A DNA stretch of 43,222 nt, from assembly GCA_934402375.1 (NCBI GenBank), contig CAKRUB010000026.1:1-43222 (forward strand), read 5' to 3'. This document shows positions 22,459 through 29,295 of this stretch, piece by piece (within the stretch, counting starts at the first letter, position 1; each line of letters starts with the position of its first letter). Position numbers and translations under genes: made by a program. The notes beneath the pieces were generated by a model. That model was not told the origin of the DNA and did not search any database. It was given only the letters and a program-made list of their open reading frames with translations. This stretch comes from an uncultured Acetatifactor sp. GTDB lineage: Bacteria; Bacillota; Clostridia; Lachnospirales; Lachnospiraceae.

Positions 22459-24291
22459 ATGCTTGACGCGGATTATCTGGAACAGGTGATAAAAGACATG
22501 GAAAAAGCCGTCGGACAGATGAACGATTATCTGATCGAAAAGATTGCGAAGAGGATTGATGCGTTGTTCCGTCTTAACGGCGAAGTGAAGCTGATCCAGT
22601 CGTCCATCTATGACGTGCGCAAAGCGGAGCAGGCGGGAATGCTGCTGGAGGATATTACAGTTGAGGTGCAGAAGAGATTGCCGCACATAGAGGCAGAGGT
22701 TAAAGCTGCTTTCCTAGATGCCGCGGATAAGATCAGTGTTGATACGGCGGAGAGAACGAGAGAGGTTATAGAGGTAGAGCACGAGATTGGCAATCTGGCA
22801 GACATATCATTGTATGAAGTGACACCTTTTGAGGCGGTTGGTCTGCCCCGGAATGCGGAGAACCTCAATCTTACCCCGAAGGAAATCAGGCTTCTGGAGT
22901 CAGCCTATAGGCAGAGCAGGCATGATGTAAAGAATTTCACGCGGACAATGCCAAATCATGGGCAGGATCTGTATATCCGGCTATGTGACGAGGCATATAT
23001 GAAAGTAAGACACGGTGTGAGCCTTGATGCTGCTATATGTGAAGCCATAGAGGGCGCGGCAAAGCAGGGCATCTCAACAGTGTCATATGGCGGCAGGACA
23101 GAGCGGGCAGAGGTTGCGATTGCCAGAGCTGTCAGAACAGGCGTTAATCGTGCAAGCGGCGATATTGTCCTTTGCCGGTGCGCTGAAATGGGAGTGAACC
23201 ATGTTCTTGTGTCTCAGCATCTCGGAGCCAGAGTGACCGGTACAAATGACTTCCGGGACCATTCGCAGTGGCAAGGAAAGGTGTATAAATTGGACTGGAA
23301 TAAGCCGGCGCTTGCAAAGTATCAACCGACAGCAGAGGAGGAAAAAGAAAACGACCGGCGCTTCTCCTTCCTGTCAAAAATTAAGAATTTTCTAAAGCGT
23401 ACTTTTGAGAAGGAATATCCAGACTTTATTGAGAACTGCGGATATGGGGAAATGCTGGGAATATGTGGGATAAACTGCCGCCATACATTCACACAGTTTT
23501 ACCCGAAGATCAATAAGAACACACAAAAGCCCTATGACAGTGAGGAAAATAGGAAGAAATATGAGACCGAACAGCGGCAGCGGGCAATGGAGAGAGCCAT
23601 CCGTAAGACCAGGACTAAAATCAAGGCAACGGAAGCCGTTACACAGACACCCGAGGTGGAAAATGAATTGCAAAGGCTGCGGAAACTCCTTGACAAGCAG
23701 CTGGACGCATATGACAAATACTGTTCGGACAATCATCTGTCAAAACAGAATTACCGGATCAGGGTAGCCGGGGGCAGACAGGTACAGCCAGCAAAGACGA
23801 ACGGCAGAGCGGCTGCATGTAAGAATGAGCAGTATAAGGCGTATGAGGCAGACCTTGGTAAGAATATGGTTAGTGAATCAGAATTTGCGAGGATAATGTC
23901 AGATCAGGCGGAAAAGAAGTTGTTTGCTCATTATTCGGATGCTATAAAAAGAGGGGATGTGTCTCCGTTAGCGGACTATGGTTTGTATCGCAGAACGGCG
24001 ATGGAGCTGCAAGATAAATGTGTTGGACTTGTTACGTCGAATGGTGTAAAATTAGAAAAAAGATCTCTGCATTGTATCGATAGAGTTATTGGATCGGTTG
24101 AGCAACGGAGAAGTGGAATTACGGTGGATGATGTTGTTAATACGCTTACATCTCCAGATGCCGAGGTTCGTCCGGTAAGGTATTCAAAGACGGCGGCAAG
24201 TCAGAAATTTATCTATAAGAATGCGGAAGTAACAATCAATCCGATTACAAAAACTCTGATCCAAGTAAATCCACATCATAGGGAGAAATGA
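22459..24291 (+). CDS. MuF-type minor capsid protein with C-terminal toxin-like domain
   Basis: 610 aa. Residues 1-~420 match phage minor capsid protein 2 (helical start, CRCAEMGVNHVLVSQHLGARVTG, and CGYGEMLGICGINCRHTF), which is packaged in the head. The last ~140 residues are unlike the rest and read as a nuclease-type toxin: LHCIDRVIGSVEQRRSGIT, then SQKFIYKNAEVTINP and TLIQVNP, similar in layout to barnase/EndoU/RelE-like phage toxins. Likely catalytic H, R and S/K residues are in these motifs. Delivered with phage DNA or used between phages, as known for MuF polymorphic toxins. Two small genes follow as candidate immunity. Confidence 0.85.
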   Translation: MLDADYLEQVIKDMEKAVGQMNDYLIEKIAKRIDALFRLNGEVKLIQSSIYDVRKAEQAGMLLEDITVEVQKRLPHIEAEVKAAFLDAADKISVDTAERTREVIEVEHEIGNLADISLYEVTPFEAVGLPRNAENLNLTPKEIRLLESAYRQSRHDVKNFTRTMPNHGQDLYIRLCDEAYMKVRHGVSLDAAICEAIEGAAKQGISTVSYGGRTERAEVAIARAVRTGVNRASGDIVLCRCAEMGVNHVLVSQHLGARVTGTNDFRDHSQWQGKVYKLDWNKPALAKYQPTAEEEKENDRRFSFLSKIKNFLKRTFEKEYPDFIENCGYGEMLGICGINCRHTFTQFYPKINKNTQKPYDSEENRKKYETEQRQRAMERAIRKTRTKIKATEAVTQTPEVENELQRLRKLLDKQLDAYDKYCSDNHLSKQNYRIRVAGGRQVQPAKTNGRAAACKNEQYKAYEADLGKNMVSESEFARIMSDQAEKKLFAHYSDAIKRGDVSPLADYGLYRRTAMELQDKCVGLVTSNGVKLEKRSLHCIDRVIGSVEQRRSGITVDDVVNTLTSPDAEVRPVRYSKTAASQKFIYKNAEVTINPITKTLIQVNPHHREK

Positions 24292-24500
24292 TAGATATGT
24301 TTATCGAGGAAAAAGATGTTCAAGTATTGGAGAGGCATATTCCCAGTATACGAGAGTTGATGCATAGTCAAAATGCAATAGATATTCTTGAAATGATAGA
24401 TAATATTATTGTTGATGATATTCTGGAACATGATGATGAACCAAGCGAGGTCGGAAAGCGATTACAGCTAATATACGACAGAATAGAAAGCAGCTTATGA
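24288..24500 (+). CDS. Small acidic protein, candidate immunity factor
   Basis: 70 aa, acidic and all-helical (VLERHIPSIRELMHSQNAID, then many D/E). ATG 24288 overlaps the stop of the toxin-tailed gene; ATG 24297 gives a better distance from GGGAG. Acidic small proteins directly after a toxin domain usually neutralise it. Family not recognised. Confidence 0.55.
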   Translation: MIDMFIEEKDVQVLERHIPSIRELMHSQNAIDILEMIDNIIVDDILEHDDEPSEVGKRLQLIYDRIESSL

Positions 24501-24703
24501 TTGACTTGTGGAAATATGAATATGGAGAAAAAGTAAAGATCGTAGATATTGACAATAATGTTTTCGTCGGGATGCCACAGGAAGTCACGGATGCAGAAGA
24601 GCGTTCGGATGAAGAACGGCAGGAAATAGGTATCACGGTTGAGTGTGGCGGGGCATTGATTGAACTTTTCCAGAGTGAGAAAAAATCAATCGAGAAACTG
24701 TAA
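24497..24703 (+). CDS. Small beta-barrel-like protein, candidate immunity factor
   Basis: 68 aa. WKYEYGEKVKIVDIDNNVFV and IGITVECGGALIELFQSE look like the short strands of an Sm-like barrel, with an acidic middle. Overlaps the previous gene by four bases and ends just before a terminator. Either this or its neighbour could be the immunity protein; the other may be accessory. Confidence 0.55.
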   Translation: MIDLWKYEYGEKVKIVDIDNNVFVGMPQEVTDAEERSDEERQEIGITVECGGALIELFQSEKKSIEKL

Positions 24704-24729
24704 AAAGAGGGAGCGGTATGCTCCCTCTT
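24700..24729. terminator. Bidirectional terminator, copy 1 of a duplicated 30-bp sequence
   Basis: AAGAGGGAGC/GCTCCCTCTT, a perfect 10-bp stem with a 5-nt loop. It ends the packaging operon and the opposing cassette. A copy with three differences in 30 bases lies at 26693-26722. Confidence 0.8.
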
Positions 24730-24751
24730 CCTATAAAACACTGGATTTTGC

Positions 24752-25246
24752 TCAAGCTGTTGCAGCCCGTCTTTTCTTCTTTGTTCGCTCTGCGCGCTTC
24801 CCCTGCATCACTCCATACTGGAAGATCAGGGTCGCCCCATATATGTCAGGATGTTTCTGAAAAATGTGGCTCGTTATGTGCCATTCCTTGTCTTCTGGAT
24901 CATTGGCTTTGAATGCTCTATGCATCTCTATGTCCGCTTCTCTTTTCTCGATAAGCTTATCCATCACATTCAATTCCTCCGAAAGCCGTTCCGTACACTC
25001 CTCTTTGAATGCTTTACGCTGTTCCTCGGTAGCTGCCATGTAGCTCTGCGCCAGTTCAAGATTAAACTGGTAGTTCTTGTGATCTCTGTTCAGCACCAGA
25101 TTACCCGCTTCATCAGAAAAGAGTGTTAAGGCTCCTATTTTCGCTCCCTTTTCCCATGATCCTAAAAATGCAGCGACATACTCCGCCGTCAAGTCCTCAA
25201 GCCCACACGCCACAATACCTAATTCCTTATCAATCACCTCGTACAT
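24752..25246 (-). CDS. Unidentified partner of antirepressor
   Basis: 164 aa, soluble, with a long charged helix (TEEQRKAFKEECTERLSEEL) and a basic Lys/Arg-rich end. GGAGGT eight bases before ATG. It starts one base after the antirepressor stop, so the two form one operon. No domain recognised; may modulate the antirepressor. Confidence 0.7.
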   Translation of the reverse strand: MYEVIDKELGIVACGLEDLTAEYVAAFLGSWEKGAKIGALTLFSDEAGNLVLNRDHKNYQFNLELAQSYMAATEEQRKAFKEECTERLSEELNVMDKLIEKREADIEMHRAFKANDPEDKEWHITSHIFQKHPDIYGATLIFQYGVMQGKRAERTKKKRRAATA

Positions 25247-25247
25247 A

Positions 25248-25988
25248 TCACGCTACCTCCATGCTGATCTGTGCATTGCAATGCTCTATCTGCTCCTGCA
25301 ATACAATGGGCAGCTCGTATTCCATGATAATAGATACCGCAATTTCACACTGGCTGCGTTTGATTGCCTTGTAGGTGCTGACGCCAAACTGGCGCTTTAA
25401 CCCTCGGTGAATGTCCCGATAAACTTTTCCGCGTAAAGATACATCTTTATAAGCATTGCTCTCTTTGCCACCCAAGACGTCCACACCGCGCCTATGTACT
25501 GCCGTAGTGATTCTGTCGCATTCAACTGCCAGAAGCGGCATATCCCGCTTGAAGTCGTCAAGTTCCTGCCGAACACTTTCAATTTCTTCTTTAAGTTCTG
25601 TGTGCCCCTGCGCCAGAAGGGCTATCTTGCCGTCTGTCGTCTGTGGAAGCTGAGCTCGTCCATATGCTCCTGTCTTACGGATGGATGGAAGGACTTCAGA
25701 AGTAACCCACTTCTTGAATTTCTTCGCACTCTCTAACTTGCTAGCAAATATAAGAGAGTACAAACCGCTTTCATTAATAACCGTTGTTTCCTGCGTTCCT
25801 GAGGTACTGCCCACCGGGCAACCCCTCTTATCTTCCCTATCAACATTCTTTCGCACGCCAGAATATGTGTCTACATATCCAAGTGCCCGGCACACATCTT
25901 TGCCAACAAACCACGGTTCTCCCTCAATCATCACCGTACGTATCTCTCCAAATTCAGGATTGTTAAATATTTTTATTTCATTCTGCAT
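25248..25988 (-). CDS. BRO-N / ORF6C phage antirepressor
   Basis: 246 aa. The N-terminal BRO domain (WFVGKDVCRALGYVD...INESGLYSLIFASKLESAKKFKKWVTSEVLPSIRKTG, split here over ~27-107) is the DNA- or repressor-binding half. A coiled coil follows (~125-150). The ORF6C domain is at ~170-232 (SLRGKVYRDIHRGLKRQFGV). It relieves repression by a phage repressor. It is expressed against the late operon from its own control region, so it is active in the lysogen or under its own repressor. AGGAG is 12 bases from ATG. Confidence 0.92.
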   Translation of the reverse strand: MQNEIKIFNNPEFGEIRTVMIEGEPWFVGKDVCRALGYVDTYSGVRKNVDREDKRGCPVGSTSGTQETTVINESGLYSLIFASKLESAKKFKKWVTSEVLPSIRKTGAYGRAQLPQTTDGKIALLAQGHTELKEEIESVRQELDDFKRDMPLLAVECDRITTAVHRRGVDVLGGKESNAYKDVSLRGKVYRDIHRGLKRQFGVSTYKAIKRSQCEIAVSIIMEYELPIVLQEQIEHCNAQISMEVA

Positions 25989-26019
25989 TTTGTACTATAT
26001 TCTCCTTTTTCTTGAAATT

Positions 26020-26063
26020 TCACAAAGGAGATGATATAGTTATATTTATCAAATCCTTTGTGA
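26020..26063. promoter_or_regulatory. Operator-like inverted repeat upstream of the antirepressor
   Basis: TCACAAAGGA and TCCTTTGTGA form perfect 10-bp arms separated by 24 bp of AT-rich DNA, immediately upstream of the antirepressor leader. A dimeric or tetrameric repressor could loop across its promoter. Confidence 0.6.
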
Positions 26064-26078
26064 TTTGTGTTATTTATA

Positions 26079-26117
26079 GAAGTTGCGAACTTTGGTCGGG
26101 GAGCAACTTCTATTTTT
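26079..26117. terminator. Terminator after the RHH gene
   Basis: GAAGTTGC/GCAACTTC stem (26079-26110), followed by T-rich DNA on the plus side and an AU-rich tail on the minus side. The stem directly adjoins the stop codon of the minus-strand RHH gene. Confidence 0.7.
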
Positions 26118-26280
26118 TTAATTCATCATAGACCTTCTTTATTCCTAGTCTTACAATTTCGCTACGTTTTTTTCCAGTAATTTTACAACAATAGTCTAGC
26201 ATATCCTCTTCTTCCTCGGATGTTCTTATCTCAAAACGCCCTTTCTTAGGATTATCTGTTGGTCTACCTTTCGGACTCAT
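26110..26280 (-). CDS. Ribbon-helix-helix (Arc/CopG-like) regulator
   Basis: 56 aa. KGRFEIRTSEEEEDMLDYCC, then KKRSEIVRLGIKKVYDEL is the strand-helix-helix fold of a dimeric RHH repressor. ATG 26280 has AAAGGGG at the right distance; the in-frame extension to 26340 crosses the promoter. It probably represses its own promoter (26302-26340), and perhaps the antirepressor promoter downstream. Confidence 0.85.
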   Translation of the reverse strand: MSPKGRPTDNPKKGRFEIRTSEEEEDMLDYCCKITGKKRSEIVRLGIKKVYDELKK

Positions 26281-26301
26281 TATATCACCCCTTTCTTTTG
26301 C

Positions 26302-26340
26302 CCGTACATTTATATTACAATATGTACGGACAAAAGTCAA
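26302..26340 (-). promoter_or_regulatory. RHH promoter and overlapping operator
   Basis: On the minus strand, TTGACT (26335-26340) and TAATAT (26312-26317) with a 17-bp spacer. CCGTACAT (26302-26309) and ATGTACGG (26322-26329) are perfect 8-bp inverted arms flanking the -10 box, ideal for autoregulation by the RHH protein. Confidence 0.75.
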
Positions 26341-26468
26341 GCATCTTTTATTTTATCCTTGCGTATGAAATCCAGACACACACACTATAATATTTATAAA
26401 CACCACCGTAAAGCCAATCTTTTATGCACAATTCTCCTATTTCAACCAAATTGTGCATATTATCTATA
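26341..26468. other. Non-coding decay zone with inverted repeat
   Basis: ATGCACAATT (26424-26433) and AATTGTGCAT (26449-26458) are perfect 10-bp inverted arms, 15 bp apart, with no U tract. No supported gene; the minus-strand frame starting at 26458 has no ribosome binding site. Confidence 0.5.
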
Positions 26469-26585
26469 TCAGCAGTTATGCCAATGTTCCTTATTCTTAA
26501 ATTCCTTTATCTTTAGGGCTATTTCATCCAAAACGAGGGTCTTGTTCCATATGTCTATTAATAGCGAGCTTTTCAAAGGGAATTG
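26469..26585 (-). pseudogene. Fragment of an unidentified coding sequence
   Basis: A minus-strand open stretch of 38 codons reads KSSLLIDIWNKTLVLDEIAL and ends KEHWHNC before TGA. The composition looks like real protein, but there is no start codon with a binding site. Possibly the leftover of a small cassette gene. Confidence 0.35.
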
Positions 26586-26638
26586 TCAGATATTTGTGTT
26601 TTGTGCAATTTGCTATTTTTAAGATAACGTATAATCAG

Positions 26639-26682
26639 CTCTCGCTGATAACTATCATTTCCCTGCGTTCCTGATGTACTGC
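26639..26682 (-). pseudogene. Remnant of a second antirepressor gene
   Basis: This stretch matches 25768-25810 inside the antirepressor gene: 20 of 21 bases at 26662-26682, with weaker similarity (about 15 of 23) alongside. It encodes the STSGTQ motif and then loses the frame, so an older paralogue decayed here. Confidence 0.6.
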
Positions 26683-26692
26683 ATATAAGCGC

Positions 26693-26722
26693 GTAAAAAG
26701 AGGGAGCGTTATGTTCCTTCTT
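26693..26722. terminator. Terminator copy 2, right edge of cassette
   Basis: 27 of 30 bases are identical to 24700-24729. The stem is weakened (AGAGGGAGC against GTTCCTTCT) but followed by TTTT. The late promoter begins six bases later. Confidence 0.75.
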
Positions 26723-26727
26723 TTATT

Positions 26728-26761
26728 TTGGCACAAATCTTTTTTATTCCTGTGTTACAAT
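26728..26761 (+). promoter_or_regulatory. Late promoter P2a (structural operon)
   Basis: TTGGCACAAATCTT, then CTGT and TACAAT at 26756, with the same spacing as P1. It is 65 bp upstream of P2b. Confidence 0.6.
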
Positions 26762-26792
26762 GTATTTGACAAATGAATAGCACCGGATAAAA

Positions 26793-26826
26793 TTGGTACA
26801 AATTTTATCCCGATCTGTGATATGAT
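26793..26826 (+). promoter_or_regulatory. Late promoter P2b (structural operon)
   Basis: TTGGTACAAATTTT, then CTGT and TATGAT at 26821. The left 14 bases, the CTGT and the -10 are identical to P1. Confidence 0.7.
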
Positions 26827-26847
26827 TGTTTTGACAGGGGGCAGGTC

Positions 26848-26979
26848 ATGGTCAGAATAGAGATAGATGAAAAGCGCTTGATGAAGCTTTCCCACATTGA
26901 GATCAGGGTGAGAAAGGGGAAAATAGCTGTCGTAGAGGTTCCAAAGGGGAAGACGACGGAGGAAATTGAAATAAAATAG
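26848..26979 (+). CDS. 43-residue basic protein at head of structural operon
   Basis: Reads MVRIEIDEKRLMKLSHIEIR, then VRKGKIAVVEV and an acidic end; a short strand-helix-strand-like protein, unrecognised. GGGGGCAGG precedes ATG. It lies between late promoter P2b and the terminator at 27019, so it is the only gene certain to be read before that terminator. Confidence 0.55.
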   Translation: MVRIEIDEKRLMKLSHIEIRVRKGKIAVVEVPKGKTTEEIEIK

Positions 26980-26983
26980 TGTC

Positions 26984-27059
26984 ATTATTGCCACTGGGCA
27001 ATGATAGGGATTCGCTGGAGTCGGTCACTTAGAGAAATCTAAGTGGCTGGCTTTTTTTG
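26984..27059 (+). terminator. Hairpin and strong intrinsic terminator in the capsid leader
   Basis: ATTATTGCC/GGCAATGAT (26984-27005) is a 9-bp hairpin. Then CACTTAGA-GAAA-TCTAAGTG, extended to 15 bp by AGTCGGT/GCTGGCT with wobble pairs (27019-27052), is followed by seven T. It stands between the late promoters and all structural genes. Confidence 0.75.
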
Positions 27060-27065
27060 TTTTAA

Positions 27066-27134
27066 TCAGGATTAGCACAAAAGGAAGTGCAGACCTGAAG
27101 AGGGAAGATGGAGGTTCAAGCCCTTCGTCCTGAA
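27066..27134 (+). ncRNA. tRNA-like fold without a normal anticodon arm
   Basis: A 7-bp acceptor-like stem (TCAGGAT/GTCCTGA), a two-base TA link, a 4-bp D-like stem (GCAC/GTGC) with loop AAAAGGAA, and a 5-bp T-like stem (GGAGG/CCTTC) with loop TTCAAGC occur in the right order and distances. The anticodon region is only 19 nt and can form at best CCT/AGG. No CCA follows. Either a decayed tRNA or a tRNA mimic. Confidence 0.45.
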
Positions 27135-27213
27135 TTGCCAGCTATGGATTAAATAGCAACTCAATCGCGCCGGACTGACCGGAGTAAAAACTTAGAAAGA
27201 AAGAGGACGAAAC

Positions 27214-27849
27214 ATGGTAAAAGTTGTAACGGAACTTGAAAAGCTTGGTTTGGAACTGACAGAGGAGCAGAAAGAATCTATCAAGAAGAGTATTGGAGAG
27301 GAAGTGTATTCCAAGGGTGAGCTTGATAAGAAAGTAAAAAAGGCAGAGGAAGAACGCGACCAGTACAAGACCCGCGCAGAGACCGCAGAAGAGACGATGA
27401 AGGGATTTGACGGCAAGGATCTTGAAACCATCACAAAGGAACGGGATGAGTGGAAAGAGAAGGCTGAGACGGCAAAGAAAGATTATGATGCCAAGATTGC
27501 AGAGCGCGAGAAGAATGATCTGTTAAAGGAAGCCTGTGAGAGCATCAAGTTTTCTTCTGAATCTGCAAGAAAGGCTATTATGGCTGATATTGCTGCTTCT
27601 GTGTCGGTTAAGGATGGCAAGCTGATCGGATTCAATGATTTGCTGGAAGATGCCAAAAAGAGAGATGCGAGTGCCTTTGTGAATGAAGAGCAGCAGCACC
27701 TTGAGCAGAACAAAGCACGATTTACAACCCAGCAGAAAAACAATACTGGGGAAACATTGACAAAAGACCAGATCATGGCTATGAAAGATCCGGCAGAGCG
27801 CCAGAGAGCCATTAGAGAAAATATTGGTCTGTTTCAGAAGGGAGAATGA
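27214..27849 (+). CDS. Capsid scaffold protein (GP20-like)
   Basis: 211 aa. Long charged coiled coil (residues ~30-110, rich in E, K and D), then a helical C-terminus that docks on the capsid protein (MKDPAERQRAIRENIGLF). Matches phage minor structural protein GP20, which shapes the procapsid and leaves before DNA enters. Preceded by a weak AAAGAGGA site. The 27135-27213 leader holds a small GCTAT/ATAGC hairpin. Confidence 0.9.
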   Translation: MVKVVTELEKLGLELTEEQKESIKKSIGEEVYSKGELDKKVKKAEEERDQYKTRAETAEETMKGFDGKDLETITKERDEWKEKAETAKKDYDAKIAEREKNDLLKEACESIKFSSESARKAIMADIAASVSVKDGKLIGFNDLLEDAKKRDASAFVNEEQQHLEQNKARFTTQQKNNTGETLTKDQIMAMKDPAERQRAIRENIGLFQKGE

Positions 27850-27851
27850 TT

Positions 27852-28868
27852 ATGGCAGTAGAAACAAATTTGATTACAAAAACAGTGTTGTCAGATGCGC
27901 AGATCCGGGAACTGGATTTTGCTGAAAGATTCAAGTATTCCGTGACGAAGCTGATTGAAGCGCTTGGAATTACAAGGAAGATTCCGAAGGAAGCCGGTAC
28001 GGTATTAAAGACCTATAAGGCAGAGGGAATACTGGAGAATGGAATTGTTGCAGAGGGTGAGACCATTCCGTTGTCTAAGTACAAGATCAAGGCGGTTGAC
28101 TACAAGGAGATCACACTTAAGAAGTGGAGAAAAGCCACCACAGCAGAATCCATTACCACATATGGATTTAATCAGGCTGTAAATATGACCACAGAAGAGA
28201 TGCTCCATGATGTCCAGCGTGGCATCCGCTCTAATTTCTTTACATTCCTTGCAACGGGTACCCAGAAGACTTCAGGAGTAAATCTGAAAAAAGTGCTTGC
28301 TACCAATATGGGCAAGTTATTGAGCCTGTTTGATACAGATGATGTGGCAGCTGTGCACTTCGTCAATCCGGTAACTGTATATGACTATCTGGGAGACAAG
28401 GAGATCACGACACAGACAGCGTTCGGAATGACCTATGTGCAGAATTTCCTTGGCTACGGCACTCTGTTCATGAACTCATCCATGCCGGAGGGCGCGGTGT
28501 ATTCTACAGTGTCTGATAACGTGGTTCTGTACTATATCGCAGTAAACGGTGCGGATCTTGGAGAAGCGTTCAGCTTTACATCTGATGATACCGGATACAT
28601 TGGCATCCACGAAGTGGCAGACTACGACAACCTTACATGCAAGGACACGGTTGTGTCAGGCATTGAGTTGTTCGCAGAAAAACTGGATGGCGTGGTCGTT
28701 GGTACTGTAGATCCTGATGCAGCGGAGGATCATGATTACACCGAGGCAGAACTTAATGCACTGACTGTTGAGCAGATCAAAGGTCTGGCAGCATATAAGG
28801 GCTATTCGATTACAAAATCTGTGAAAGCAGAGATTATCGAAGAGTTTTTAGCTGCACAGAGCGCGTAG
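27852..28868 (+). CDS. Major capsid protein with C-terminal HeH domain
   Basis: 338 aa. HK97-fold shell protein; its core spans residues 1-~275 (VDYKEITLKKWRKATTAES, HFVNPVTVYDYLGDKEI). The final ~40 residues (DYTEAELNALTVEQIKGLAAY...SVKAEIIEEFL) form a HeH/SAP-like helix-extended-loop-helix that usually binds nucleic acid. ATG 27852 has GGGAG seven bases away; ATG 27846 is too close. Confidence 0.9.
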   Translation: MAVETNLITKTVLSDAQIRELDFAERFKYSVTKLIEALGITRKIPKEAGTVLKTYKAEGILENGIVAEGETIPLSKYKIKAVDYKEITLKKWRKATTAESITTYGFNQAVNMTTEEMLHDVQRGIRSNFFTFLATGTQKTSGVNLKKVLATNMGKLLSLFDTDDVAAVHFVNPVTVYDYLGDKEITTQTAFGMTYVQNFLGYGTLFMNSSMPEGAVYSTVSDNVVLYYIAVNGADLGEAFSFTSDDTGYIGIHEVADYDNLTCKDTVVSGIELFAEKLDGVVVGTVDPDAAEDHDYTEAELNALTVEQIKGLAAYKGYSITKSVKAEIIEEFLAAQSA

Positions 28869-28887
28869 GAATAGGAGGGATTCCGAG

Positions 28888-29295
28888 ATGGGATATACCA
28901 CATATGGCTTTTACAAAGAAAAATACTATGGGGATTCTATCGAGGAGTCCCTTTTCCCTAAGTGGGAAGACCGCGCATCTGACAAGCTGAACCAACTGAC
29001 CTATGGAAACATCAATGATGCAGCCAAGGAAGAAGTTGACGAGCGCATCCAGAAAGCCACCTGTGCACTGGCGGACTTGCTCTACCAGATTGATTTTAAG
29101 ACCAATCATTCCAACGATGAAAAGGGTGGTAATGTGAAGTCGATGTCTTCCGGCGGGCGGTCTATCAGCTTCGGGAGCAATGAGACACTTATTGATAAGG
29201 TGCTGGGGGATAAGACAGCGCAGAATCGGCTTTGCCGTGATGTGGTGTGCGAGTACCTGTCCGGTACCGGGTTACTGTATGCGGGGTATGAATGA
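28888..29295 (+). CDS. Head-tail connector (gp6-like)
   Basis: 135 aa, helical, adaptor ring protein placed directly after the capsid gene. YGFYKEKYYGDSI and LADLLYQIDFKTNHSN followed by SMSSGGRSISFG are typical of the DNA-packaging gp6-like family. AGGAGGG before ATG. Its stop overlaps the next start. Confidence 0.85.
   Translation: MGYTTYGFYKEKYYGDSIEESLFPKWEDRASDKLNQLTYGNINDAAKEEVDERIQKATCALADLLYQIDFKTNHSNDEKGGNVKSMSSGGRSISFGSNETLIDKVLGDKTAQNRLCRDVVCEYLSGTGLLYAGYE

Noticed and set aside
26359..26622. 87-residue plus-strand frame in the decay zone
   Set aside because: Composition is that of reversed coding DNA, and there is no start signal.
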